Shown here piece after piece: positions 10,169 to 19,104 of a DNA stretch of 34,304 nt (its first letter is position 1; every line of letters starts with the position of its first letter). The position numbers and the translations under genes were made by a program. Where the stretch lies: positions 1-34,304 of the forward strand of contig PBNK01000008.1 in NCBI GenBank assembly GCA_002723085.1, given 5' to 3'. The notes beneath the pieces were generated by a model. That model ran no database searches. It was not told the origin of the DNA and saw only the letters and a list, made by a program, of their open reading frames with translations. This stretch comes from Crocinitomicaceae bacterium. Its GTDB lineage: Bacteria > Bacteroidota > Bacteroidia > Flavobacteriales_D > Parvicellaceae.

Positions 10169-11563
10169 ATGAAAAATTACCTATTTCATATATTAATATC
10201 AGTTCTTATTGCATTTACTTTTTCATGTCGAAAAGAAAATGTTTTAACAAGTTCTAATTTTTCTATTGAATTTTCAAATGACACCATACTATTTGATACT
10301 TTATTTACTACAATTGGTTCAACTACAAAATATTTTAAATTTTATAACAACAATTCAGGAACATTAAATGTTAGTTCTATTGGGTTAGCTGGTGGAACTC
10401 AATCGCCTTTTAGAATTAATGTTGATGGAGCATCTGGAATCAATTTTAATGATATTGAGATTAAGTCTGGAGACAGCATGTTTGTTTTTGTTGAAGTTAC
10501 TATTGACCCTAATCAAAATAATTTACCTCTAATTGTTGAAGATTCTATATTATTTAACACTAATGGCAATGTTGAAAAAGTGGTTTTAAATGCTTGGGGG
10601 CAAGATGCCTATTTTCATGTTAATGAATTAGTTGAAGGAACTTGGTCAAACGACAAGCCGCATGTTATTTATGGCATTGCAGCTGTTGGTTATCCAACCT
10701 TAGACTCTAACAAAACACTTACAATTGAGGCTGGTACTAAAGTTCATGGACATGCCAATGCGACTTTGTATGTTTATAAAAGTTCCTTAGTCGTTAATGG
10801 AACTGTTAATAGCCCTGTTGTATTTCAACAAGATAGAACAGAAGATTATTTGCTTTATTCTGCCGATTCAAGCTCTGGTCAATGGAGAGGAATATATTTG
10901 TATGATCCTAACGCCAGTTTTCTTAAAAATGCTGAAATTAAAAATGCTACCATTGGCCTACAAATTGATACCAATTCTAACAATGAAATGGTAACGTTAG
11001 ATAAGTTAAAAGTAAACAACTCTCTATATGCTAACATATTAACTCAAGGAGCTAATGTGATGGCAACTAATTGCCTATTTGGAAGCAGTAATAACTTTTC
11101 AGCCTTTATTAGTTTTGGAGGCAATGTATCTTTCGAACATTGTACTTTTTCCAATTATTGGAACTACTCTAGAAATTCCCCAGCTTTTGTATTCAAAAAT
11201 TACTACGAAAGTATTGATGATAATTTAATATTTAGGCCCTTCAATCAAGCGGATTTTAAAAATTGTATTTTCTATGGATCAACCGAAAACGAATTCTATT
11301 TAGACACCTTAGAGAACTTTAATACAACAGCAGTTTTTACCAATTCAATCATAAGAATCGATACTGCTTTAGATAATCAAACGGTATTTAATAATTGTTT
11401 TGTTAATCAAGAACCGTATTTTCAAGAACCATATTTTTGGAATTTCGATATTACTGACTCTTCAAATGCTATTAACAACGGCACCACCTCTACCCTTTTA
11501 GAAGATCTTTTAGGTAGACCAAGAACTGCACCTAATGACTTAGGATGTTATGAACATCAATAG
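10169..11563 (+). CDS. Surface lipoprotein with a C-terminal anchor-like (choice-of-anchor Q) motif
   Basis: This 464-residue protein begins with a lipoprotein signal peptide (about 1-19, lipobox FSC followed by RKEN). Its N-terminal third looks like a beta-sandwich (FSNDTILFDTLFTTIGSTTK and SGDSMFVFVEVT are typical of an N-terminal immunoglobulin-like or CARDB-type domain). The middle resembles a parallel beta-helix (GTKVHGHANATLYVYKSSL, then short repeated turns such as FKNAEIKNATIGL-like runs). The C-terminus ends with LLGRPRTAPNDLGCYE, the typical end of beta-helix proteins with the choice-of-anchor Q motif. It is probably exported to the outer membrane; substrate or partner unknown. A GGAG precedes the ATG by 8 bases, a stronger Shine-Dalgarno than usual in this window. 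The next gene (VanW-glycosyltransferase) follows after 49 bp with a hairpin between. Confidence 0.75.
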   Translation: MKNYLFHILISVLIAFTFSCRKENVLTSSNFSIEFSNDTILFDTLFTTIGSTTKYFKFYNNNSGTLNVSSIGLAGGTQSPFRINVDGASGINFNDIEIKSGDSMFVFVEVTIDPNQNNLPLIVEDSILFNTNGNVEKVVLNAWGQDAYFHVNELVEGTWSNDKPHVIYGIAAVGYPTLDSNKTLTIEAGTKVHGHANATLYVYKSSLVVNGTVNSPVVFQQDRTEDYLLYSADSSSGQWRGIYLYDPNASFLKNAEIKNATIGLQIDTNSNNEMVTLDKLKVNNSLYANILTQGANVMATNCLFGSSNNFSAFISFGGNVSFEHCTFSNYWNYSRNSPAFVFKNYYESIDDNLIFRPFNQADFKNCIFYGSTENEFYLDTLENFNTTAVFTNSIIRIDTALDNQTVFNNCFVNQEPYFQEPYFWNFDITDSSNAINNGTTSTLLEDLLGRPRTAPNDLGCYEHQ

Positions 11564-11585
11564 TTAGAATTATTTTTATAATTTA

Positions 11586-11607
11586 AATGAGATATTTAAG
11601 TCTCATT
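11586..11607 (+). repeat. Hairpin just before the VanW-GT start codon
   Basis: AATGAGA (11586-11592) and TCTCATT (11601-11607) form a perfect 7-bp stem with an 8-nt loop, followed by ATTTT. It ends 5 bases before the ATG at 11613. It could be a weak terminator for the upstream lipoprotein gene or could hide the ribosome-binding region of the next gene. Confidence 0.45.
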
Positions 11608-11612
11608 ATTTT

Positions 11613-13352
11613 ATGAATAACAAAAATGAAATAGAAAAAAACAGTATTAAGAATAATACTGTTTTTAAAATTAAATCTTCTATTCATATATTCAACAGAA
11701 AAATTAACAACCTTATTTATCCAACTAAAAGGTTTAAAAATAAAAATCTTTTAGATAAACACTCTGTAATAGCTTTCTCGGAAAGTGATCTTTGGAACCC
11801 AAACGACAATGAACAAAATTGGATTTTAACAGCAGGTAAAATTGAAAACATCAGAATAGCAAGTAATAAGTTAAATGGTATTGAAATCGGAGCCAATGAA
11901 GTTTTTAGCTTCTGGAGGCATATTGGTAATCCTAATTTTGGAAAAGGTTATGTTGTTGGAAGGGAAATTAGAGAAGGTTGTGTAATTCCCACTATTGCAG
12001 GAGGCCTTTGCCAATTATCAAATGCTTTGTATGATACAGCACTAAAAGCAAACTTTGATATTATTGAAAGACACAAGCATACTAAAGTTATAAAAGGTTC
12101 ACTGGCAGAAAAAGATAGAGATGCAACAGTAAAATGGAATTATGTAGATTTAAGATTTAAGTCCAATTTTGATTTTAAAATCGAAGCCGAATTAACTTCA
12201 GAAAAGCTAATTATTAGTTTCAAAAGCATTAAAAAAAACACTACAAAAGACAATCAAAACTCTTTAAAATTTAGACAGTCCAATAAATTAAATGATTGCT
12301 ACTCATGTGGGAATTATTCATGTCCAAAACATGAAAAGAAAGATTATATTGACATAGAAACAACTAAAACGACATTTATTCTAGATGAAAAATGGCCAGA
12401 ATTTGATAAATACATCAATGACAAATCGAAAAAAGATGATTTTTATATAGTTCCCCTCAAAAAAAACCTTTTGATTAAAACCAATAGGTATTCTTGGAAA
12501 TCATTAAACAAAACTTCTTCAAAAGCCTTGTTTTTTTCTGGGATATACAGAGCCTTAAGATTAAGATTGTTTTCTTCAAATAAAAACAATGTATTTGAAT
12601 TAAGTTTAAAACTTGATAGATACATTTCTATTAATGCTTCCAAACACATTCCTATTGAATCAAAACATTTAGTAGTTTCACAAAATCTTCTACCCTTTTT
12701 ATATGAGTCTGGGGCATTGGGCGGAAGAACTTATGATGTTTTAATGACTAGGCTACCTATTGAATTATTACATAAAAAATTAAATGCAGCATTTTTGAAA
12801 CATCCAAACAGTAAAACACTTAATGATTATAGAGCACCTAATCATATAATTTCATTGGAAAACAAGGCTTTAACTCAAGCTAGAAAAATTATAACTCCAC
12901 ATAATGAAATTGGTGAAATCTTCAAACACAAAGTAGAAAAACTAAACTGGTACTATCCTAAAAATAAAAAAATAGATAAATCTGGAACTAAAATTTTATT
13001 TCCTGCATCATCTATTGGTAGAAAAGGTGTTTATTCTATAAAAAAATTGTGTCAAGATCTGAATTTAAGATTAACAATTAGTGGCAAGAAAAATGAGACG
13101 AAAGATTTTTGGGACAGCATTGAAACTGAAATATTTAGTGGTGATTTTAACGAAATTGGTTTAGTTATTTATCCTGCTTATGTAGAAAACCAACCAAGAA
13201 GTTTATTAAAAGCTATTTCACTTAATATTCCTGTAATAACAAGTTTTGAAGCAGGAATTAAAGAATCTGAAAATGTGAAAGTTATTGATGTAAATGATTA
13301 CAATTCTCTAAAAAAGGAAGTAATTAATATAAGAACTATTATTAATCAATAA
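11613..13352 (+). CDS. VanW-family protein fused to a glycosyltransferase-like domain
   Basis: This 579-residue protein joins two parts. Residues about 75-205 are a VanW domain: IASNKLNGIEIGANEVFSFW, GNPNFGKGYVVGREI, and the GGLCQLS block at 130-136. Then a Cys cluster, CYSCGNYSCPKH (229-240). Residues about 350-579 resemble a GT-B (GT4-like) glycosyltransferase: QARKIITPH (423-430), FPASSIGRKGV (463-473), LTISG (487-491) and PAYVENQPRSLLKAISLNIPVI (521-542), where the second Glu of the EX7E-type motif appears to be Lys533. VanW domains occur in glycopeptide-resistance clusters, but their biochemical role is unclear; here a cell-envelope glycan role is inferred. There is no signal peptide or clear membrane segment. 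The stop directly abuts the stop of the convergent DUF2064 gene. Confidence 0.72.
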   Translation: MNNKNEIEKNSIKNNTVFKIKSSIHIFNRKINNLIYPTKRFKNKNLLDKHSVIAFSESDLWNPNDNEQNWILTAGKIENIRIASNKLNGIEIGANEVFSFWRHIGNPNFGKGYVVGREIREGCVIPTIAGGLCQLSNALYDTALKANFDIIERHKHTKVIKGSLAEKDRDATVKWNYVDLRFKSNFDFKIEAELTSEKLIISFKSIKKNTTKDNQNSLKFRQSNKLNDCYSCGNYSCPKHEKKDYIDIETTKTTFILDEKWPEFDKYINDKSKKDDFYIVPLKKNLLIKTNRYSWKSLNKTSSKALFFSGIYRALRLRLFSSNKNNVFELSLKLDRYISINASKHIPIESKHLVVSQNLLPFLYESGALGGRTYDVLMTRLPIELLHKKLNAAFLKHPNSKTLNDYRAPNHIISLENKALTQARKIITPHNEIGEIFKHKVEKLNWYYPKNKKIDKSGTKILFPASSIGRKGVYSIKKLCQDLNLRLTISGKKNETKDFWDSIETEIFSGDFNEIGLVIYPAYVENQPRSLLKAISLNIPVITSFEAGIKESENVKVIDVNDYNSLKKEVINIRTIINQ

Positions 13353-13922
13353 CTAAAGTTGTATATCATCAAAAATAACCGATTCTTTAGCCTCTAATAC
13401 ACTGTAAGATTTTTTAAGCTTTTTCAATTGAATTATGGTGTCTAATAAATCGTTTTCATTTTCCCAAGGATAATAATTTAAAAAACTTGAATTGAAAGCA
13501 TTCATTCCAAACAATAAAATTCCGCCACTAAGTTTTGGGATTATAACCACATCTGTACTATCTAATTGTCTGAATGCATGTTGAATATCATCCTTATTTA
13601 AATGCATAGATTCAGTACCAATTAAAACTATTTTTTTAGCCCATCTGCCAAAAACTTCTTTAAGAGCATCATATATTTGTTGTTTTGGCTCTTTTGAATT
13701 GTGAATTTTTTTATCAAAATCTTTGTCATTAAATGAACTGTCGTTTTCTATGTAATTATCGTAATACAAATGTTTATCAACTTCTAAATTGTTGGCTATA
13801 CTTGCTGTATGATGAAGCAATTCTAAATAGATTGGCAACAAATGCTTTTTATCACTAGATTCTTTATCGAGATTGGTAAAAAAAGGATTTTTTACAAAAA
13901 TGATTAAATGATCCTCATTCAT
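13353..13922 (-). CDS. DUF2064 (rSAM/selenodomain-associated transferase 1-like) protein, degenerate
   Basis: This 189-residue protein has the shape of a small GT-A type transferase of the DUF2064 family: an N-terminal LIIFVKNP (6-13), a middle IVLIGTES, then GGILLFGMNAF and the C-terminal block YPWENENDLLDTI. In typical members the middle block reads GSDCP and precedes a glycine-rich EDGGYYLIG segment. Here the aspartate that should bind metal/nucleotide is Glu (GTES) and the acidic ED before GG is missing (KLSGG), so catalytic activity is doubtful. The start ATG overlaps the icmF stop by one base (TAATG), suggesting translational coupling to icmF. Function unknown; the family name is from motif similarity and is fairly sure. 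Confidence 0.68.
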   Translation of the reverse strand: MNEDHLIIFVKNPFFTNLDKESSDKKHLLPIYLELLHHTASIANNLEVDKHLYYDNYIENDSSFNDKDFDKKIHNSKEPKQQIYDALKEVFGRWAKKIVLIGTESMHLNKDDIQHAFRQLDSTDVVIIPKLSGGILLFGMNAFNSSFLNYYPWENENDLLDTIIQLKKLKKSYSVLEAKESVIFDDIQL

Positions 13923-16900
13923 TACATATTTCTTCTATACTGGCCTCCCACATCAAATAAAGAATCGGTTATTTGACCCAGAGAACAATGTTTGGTAGCC
14001 TCCATTAACTCATCAAAAATATTTTTATGGTTTATTGCAGCCTCCTTAATTTTATTAAGTGCATCTTCAGCTTTATTATTTTTAGATTGATGTAAAGCAT
14101 CTAGCATAGAAATTTGATAATCTTTTTCTTCATTTGTTGCTCTAATAACTTCTTGAGGAATTACAGTGGGTGAACCTTTAGAATTTAAAAAAGTGTTTAC
14201 TCCGACAATTGGAAACTCTCCTGTGTGTTTGAGCATTTCATAATGAAGGGATTCTTCTTGAATTTTACTTCGTTGGTACATGGTTTCCATTGCTCCCAAA
14301 ACTCCTCCTCTTTCGTTTATACTATCGAATTCAGACAATACTGCTTCCTCTACTAAATCTGTCAATTCATCAATAATATAAGAACCTTGCATTGGGTTTT
14401 CATTTTTTGCTAATCCCAACTCTTTATTAATGATTAATTGGATAGCCATTGCTCTTCTTACTGATTCTTCAGTAGGTGTAGTAATGGCTTCATCATATGC
14501 ATTGGTATGTAATGAATTACAATTATCATATATGGCATATAAAGCTTGTAAAGTAGTTCTTATATCATTAAAATCAATTTCTTGAGCATGTAATGATCTT
14601 CCTGAAGTTTGAATATGATATTTTAGTTTTTGAGCTCTTGGTCCTGCTCCATATTTATTTTTCATAGCTTTTGCCCATATTCTTCTAGCTACTCTACCAA
14701 TAACAGCATATTCTGGATCAATTCCATTAGAAAAGAAGAAAGAAAGGTTTGGACCAAAATCATCAATACTCATTCCTCTACTTAAATAATACTCTACATA
14801 CGTAAAGCCGTTAGATAATGTAAATGCAAGCTGAGTAATTGGGTTGGCTCCAGCTTCTGCAATGTGATATCCTGAAATAGATACAGAATAAAAATTTTGA
14901 ACTTTTTGACGAATAAAATATTCTTGAACATCACCCATTAAACGAAGAGCAAATTCTGTAGAAAAAATACAGGTATTTTGAGCTTGATCTTCTTTTAAAA
15001 TATCTGCTTGTACGGTTCCTCTTACCTGTGACAAGGTATTATTTTTAATTTTTTGATAAATATCAATTGGCAATACTTCGTCTCCAGTAACACCTAACAA
15101 CATTAATCCAAGACCATTATTTCCTTCTGGCAATTCACCTTGATATTTAGGTCTTGAGACCGCTCTTTCTTTATAAATAGAAGCAATTTTAGATTCAACC
15201 TCTTTTTCTAAATTATTTTCAGCAATGTATTTTTCACAATTCTGATCTATAGCTGCATTCATGAAAAAACCTAAAAGCATTGGAGCAGGACCATTAATGG
15301 TCATACTCACTGAAGTTGAAGGATTTGTTAAATCAAAACCTGAATATAATTTTTTTGCATCGTCTAGACAACAAATAGAAACACCAGCATTTCCTATTTT
15401 ACCGTAAATATCAGGTCTAATGTGAGGGTCATTTCCATATAGTGTAACAGAGTCAAAAGCTGTCGATAACCTTTTGGCTGGTAAACCAATACTAACATAG
15501 TGAAAACGTTTATTTGTTCTTTCTGGACCTCCTTCCCCAGCAAACATTCTTGTTGGATCTTCACCTTCTCTTTTAAAAGGAAATAATCCAGCTGTATAAG
15601 GAAATTCTCCAGGAACATTTTCCTGAAGTGACCACCTTAATATATCGCCCCATGTTTTCAATTTTGGGAGAGACACTTTAGGAATATTTAATGATGATAA
15701 AGAAAGAGAACTTGTTTTAACAGATAACTCCTTTCCCCTAACCCTAAATTTATAAATAGGTTGTTGATAAGAGTTGTATTTACTCTCCCAATTTTCAATT
15801 ATTTGAGTATTCCTTGCGTCAATATCTAGTTTTGTTTGTTCTAATTTTTTTTCTAAAACTTTTATGGCAGGTTCATTTTCATTAGAATCATCAATTTTAA
15901 GTTGATTAAGTGCAGAATCAATAACATACATTTTATCAGCAACATCCACTTGCTTGTTTACCCATTCATCGTAGGATCTATTGCTTTCAGCAATTTCAGA
16001 AAGATATCTAACCCTTTTTGTAGGAATTACAAAAACCTTTTCAGACATTTCATTTGTAATTTCATAATTTGAATCTAAACTTGCAGATGTTCTTTCTTTA
16101 ACTAAATCCATTAAAGCCCTATATAAATTATTCATTCCAGGGTCATTAAATTGTGAAGCTATAGTTCCATAAACAGGAAGACTTTCATCAGGAGCATCCC
16201 ATAAATTATGATTTCTTTTATATTGTTTTTTGACATCTCTTATTGCATCTAATGCCCCTCTCTTATCAAATTTATTAAGAGCAACAGCATCTGCAAAATC
16301 CAACATATCAATCTTTTCAAGTTGAGTTGCTGCACCAAATTCGGGAGTCATTACATATAATGAAACATCACTATGGTCTAAAATTTCAGTATCAGACTGT
16401 CCAATTCCTGATGTTTCAAGAATAATCATGTCAAATTTAGCTGCTTTTAAAATATCCAATGCTTGAGACACATGCTTTGATAAAGCTAAATTACTTTGTC
16501 TGGTAGCTAAAGACCTCATATAAACTCTATCACTTTTAATAGCATTCATTCTAATTCTATCACCTAATAAAGCACCACCTGTTTTTCTCTTAGATGGATC
16601 AACAGAAACAATAGCTAAATCTTTTTCTGGAAAATCAATTAAAAAACGCCTAACCAGTTCATCTACTAGAGATGATTTCCCAGCTCCTCCAGTACCTGTT
16701 ATTCCAAGAATAGGGATACTAACTTTTTTTGATAATTCTTCTATTTCATTAAGAGCATCAGCATGTTCTTTCCCATAATTCTCAGCAGATGAAATAAGTT
16801 GACCAATCTCTAAATGATTTCTTTTATTTAATTTTTTAATTTGACCGTTTAATTCAGAACCAGTAGGGAAATCACATTTTCTAACTAAATCATTTATCAT

Positions 16901-17299
16901 TCCTTGTAATCCCATTTCTCTTCCATCATCAGGATGATAAATTCTTGTAATTCCATAGTTGTGTAAATCTTGAATTTCTTCAGGAAGAATAGTACCACCA
17001 CCTCCTCCAAAAATCTTTATGTGTCCAGCATTTTTCTCGTTTAATAAATCAAACATGTATTTGAAGTACTCATTGTGACCACCTTGATATGAAGTCATGG
17101 CAATGGCCTGAGCATCTTCCTGAATAGCACAATTAACCACTTCTTCAACGCTTCTATCATGTCCTAAATGAATTACTTCACAACCAGTAGATTGAATAAT
17201 TCTACGCATGATGTTTATAGCAGCATCATGTCCGTCAAATAATGAAGCAGCTGTTACAATTCTAATTTTATATTTTGGAGTGTACGGTTTTTGGTCCAT
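13922..17299 (-). CDS. icmF: Fused acyl-CoA mutase: isobutyryl-CoA mutase type (IcmF)
   Basis: The 1125-residue protein has the IcmF domain order: B12-binding domain at the N-terminus (DGHDAAIN, cobalt-ligand His24), GTPase chaperone of MeaB type (Walker [17 protein letters not shown] about 199-214, base motif NKFD), a helical linker, and the substrate-binding TIM barrel. Fusion of all three is typical of IcmF; ordinary methylmalonyl-CoA mutase has separate MeaB. Two substrate-defining residues agree: Phe586 (RMFAGEGG) where methylmalonyl-CoA mutase has Tyr, and Gln774 ([10 protein letters not shown]) where it has Arg. The expected reaction is reversible isomerisation of isobutyryl-CoA and n-butyryl-CoA with adenosylcobalamin, GTP aiding cofactor loading. 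Databases often label such genes methylmalonyl-CoA mutase. It is first in a two-gene unit with the DUF2064 gene and is divergent from the ElyC-like gene. Confidence 0.92.
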   Translation of the reverse strand: MDQKPYTPKYKIRIVTAASLFDGHDAAINIMRRIIQSTGCEVIHLGHDRSVEEVVNCAIQEDAQAIAMTSYQGGHNEYFKYMFDLLNEKNAGHIKIFGGGGGTILPEEIQDLHNYGITRIYHPDDGREMGLQGMINDLVRKCDFPTGSELNGQIKKLNKRNHLEIGQLISSAENYGKEHADALNEIEELSKKVSIPILGITGTGGAGKSSLVDELVRRFLIDFPEKDLAIVSVDPSKRKTGGALLGDRIRMNAIKSDRVYMRSLATRQSNLALSKHVSQALDILKAAKFDMIILETSGIGQSDTEILDHSDVSLYVMTPEFGAATQLEKIDMLDFADAVALNKFDKRGALDAIRDVKKQYKRNHNLWDAPDESLPVYGTIASQFNDPGMNNLYRALMDLVKERTSASLDSNYEITNEMSEKVFVIPTKRVRYLSEIAESNRSYDEWVNKQVDVADKMYVIDSALNQLKIDDSNENEPAIKVLEKKLEQTKLDIDARNTQIIENWESKYNSYQQPIYKFRVRGKELSVKTSSLSLSSLNIPKVSLPKLKTWGDILRWSLQENVPGEFPYTAGLFPFKREGEDPTRMFAGEGGPERTNKRFHYVSIGLPAKRLSTAFDSVTLYGNDPHIRPDIYGKIGNAGVSICCLDDAKKLYSGFDLTNPSTSVSMTINGPAPMLLGFFMNAAIDQNCEKYIAENNLEKEVESKIASIYKERAVSRPKYQGELPEGNNGLGLMLLGVTGDEVLPIDIYQKIKNNTLSQVRGTVQADILKEDQAQNTCIFSTEFALRLMGDVQEYFIRQKVQNFYSVSISGYHIAEAGANPITQLAFTLSNGFTYVEYYLSRGMSIDDFGPNLSFFFSNGIDPEYAVIGRVARRIWAKAMKNKYGAGPRAQKLKYHIQTSGRSLHAQEIDFNDIRTTLQALYAIYDNCNSLHTNAYDEAITTPTEESVRRAMAIQLIINKELGLAKNENPMQGSYIIDELTDLVEEAVLSEFDSINERGGVLGAMETMYQRSKIQEESLHYEMLKHTGEFPIVGVNTFLNSKGSPTVIPQEVIRATNEEKDYQISMLDALHQSKNNKAEDALNKIKEAAINHKNIFDELMEATKHCSLGQITDSLFDVGGQYRRNM

Positions 17300-17317
17300 T
17301 CAATTTTTTTTTTTTTA

Positions 17318-17325
17318 CAAAAATA
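17318..17325 (-). promoter_or_regulatory. Possible -7 element of icmF
   Basis: On the minus strand TATTTTTG matches TAnnTTTG and ends 18 bases before the icmF ATG. No TTTG was seen at the expected distance upstream, so support is partial. The divergent 93-bp spacer must also hold the promoter of the ElyC-like gene, for which no consensus match was found. Confidence 0.35.
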
Positions 17326-17392
17326 CATTTTTGATATTACTTGTTATAATTTATAATTTACATAAATTGCCATAATCTAAAAAAAACAAAAA

Positions 17393-18148
17393 ATGTTTTT
17401 TATTGCATCTAAAATATTGTCTTTTTTAATTGATCCTTTTTTTTGGATTGTTGTGCTCTTTGCTCTTGGAATATTTGCAAAAAGAATATATAGAAGAAGA
17501 AAATACTTTTTAATTGGTTCTATACTTTTAATTCTATTTTCTAATTCTTTTATTTTTAAAACAACAAGTAGCTTTTGGAGTATTGAAGCTGAAATAAAAA
17601 GTCCAAATAATTATGATTATGGCATTTTACTTGGAGGAATGATAAATCTTAATTCTAATAAAGATTGCATAAAATTTAATACTAATAATGACAGACTTTT
17701 AAATACTATCGAATTGTACCATTCAAAAATTATTGATAAAATAATAATTACCGGTGCTTCTGGAAGTATGGTTTCTGAGCTAATTGAAGCAGATTTAATT
17801 GAAAATTATTTAGTTAGAATTGGAATACCTAAAAATGACATTATCAAAGAAACAAAATCTAAAAATACATTTCAAAATGCTCAATTTACTGAACAAATCA
17901 TTCTTAACTATAATCATATTAAAAAGCCAACTTGTTTAATAATTACATCAGATTATCATATGCGAAGAGCTATGGCTTGTTTTTACAATACTGAATTAGA
18001 AGTGTACCCTTATTCAAAAAGAACTACAAATAATTATTATGATTTAGAATATTTGTTAATTCCTCAATCTCATACATTATTTAGTTGGAAAATACTATTG
18101 CATGAAATTGTTGGTTATTATGCTTATAAAATAATGGGATATACCTAG
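17393..18148 (+). CDS. YdcF/SanA/ElyC-family membrane protein (DUF218)
   Basis: The 251-residue protein begins with two hydrophobic segments (about 1-30 and 38-60, separated by the basic KRIYRRRKY) and then a DUF218 domain: YDYGILLGGM (about 75-84), KIIITGASGSM (about 117-127), ETKSKNTFQNA (about 153-163) and LIITSDYHMRRA (about 183-194). ElyC in E. coli affects peptidoglycan and enterobacterial antigen intermediates, and SanA affects vancomycin resistance; the exact reaction is not established, so only an envelope-biogenesis role is inferred. The ATG is 93 bp from the divergent icmF start. The TAG stop overlaps the stop of the convergent DUF72 gene by 4 bases through a CTAG palindrome. Confidence 0.85.
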   Translation: MFFIASKILSFLIDPFFWIVVLFALGIFAKRIYRRRKYFLIGSILLILFSNSFIFKTTSSFWSIEAEIKSPNNYDYGILLGGMINLNSNKDCIKFNTNNDRLLNTIELYHSKIIDKIIITGASGSMVSELIEADLIENYLVRIGIPKNDIIKETKSKNTFQNAQFTEQIILNYNHIKKPTCLIITSDYHMRRAMACFYNTELEVYPYSKRTTNNYYDLEYLLIPQSHTLFSWKILLHEIVGYYAYKIMGYT

Positions 18149-19044
18149 GATGATTTATAATAGTTAATCAATGGCTTAATATTTAAATTAAACTCGTTAT
18201 TTATATTTTGAATTAAAAGATTATAAAAACCAATAATTCTTGTTCGGTTTTCACCAGGTTGATGAACATAAAACCAAACCTTATTTAATCCAAAACCTCT
18301 TAATTCTTTGATTTTATTAATCCAATTTATAATCCTAGTTTTATCTGATGAGTGAGAAAAATCACCAACGTATCTTACAAAAAGTTGATCAGATGAAAGA
18401 CTAAAATGAGCTACATCTCTTCTTCCTGGAGTATCAGTCATAAGTGATACTAAATTATTTTCTTTAAATAATTGTTGCCATTCTAGATTTATATTTTTTT
18501 CAAACCATGATGGATGTCTAAATTCAATGGCTAAAGGAGAATCCTTAGGCCAATATGAAATGAATTTCTCTAATTCTGTAAATTGAGTTGATTTAAAATA
18601 ATTAGCCATTACGGCAAAACTAACGCCTGAAAAGTTTTTTAAATGTTCAACAGCAATAACGAATTCATCTAGTTTATAAATTGCATCAGAATGATTAATG
18701 TCTTTTCTATGAGTTATAACTTGAGGAAATTTCATTGAAAATTTAAATTCTTCATTAACCTGATCCATCCAATTATTTAACACATTAATTTTCGGTGTTG
18801 AATACCTAGTTGCATTAACCTCTATGCTATTAAATTGTAAAGCATAAGCTTTTAAGAAATCCTTTTTTGATGTATTTAATGGATATAATGCACCTTTATA
18901 TTGTTTATCTGACCAACCAGGAGCACCAAAATAAAACTGCAGAGGTTTTTTTTTAAATGATTTTAAAATTCTAATTGATTGATCAGAAATTGGATTAAAA
19001 TTAAAATCTATAGTATCTAATTGCTCTACTTGGCCAAATTTCAT
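18145..19044 (-). CDS. DUF72 (YecE-like) protein
   Basis: The 299-residue protein matches the DUF72 family: FYFGAPGWSDKQYKGALYP (about 38-56), FNSIEVNATRYSTP (about 71-84), FKFSMKFPQVITH (about 97-109), LAIEFRHPSW (about 170-179), then VRYVG and the KVWFYVHQPGEN block. The family has a TIM-barrel fold; a molecular role is not firmly known. It is a single gene on the minus strand and is divergent from rlmI by 60 bp. Nothing unusual besides the 4-base stop overlap with the ElyC-like gene. Confidence 0.88.
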   Translation of the reverse strand: MKFGQVEQLDTIDFNFNPISDQSIRILKSFKKKPLQFYFGAPGWSDKQYKGALYPLNTSKKDFLKAYALQFNSIEVNATRYSTPKINVLNNWMDQVNEEFKFSMKFPQVITHRKDINHSDAIYKLDEFVIAVEHLKNFSGVSFAVMANYFKSTQFTELEKFISYWPKDSPLAIEFRHPSWFEKNINLEWQQLFKENNLVSLMTDTPGRRDVAHFSLSSDQLFVRYVGDFSHSSDKTRIINWINKIKELRGFGLNKVWFYVHQPGENRTRIIGFYNLLIQNINNEFNLNIKPLINYYKSS

Positions 19045-19104
19045 TAAAAAATGATTTATTTTGAACTACTAAATTAAACTACTCTTTTAAATCCTATTAA
19101 ACTT

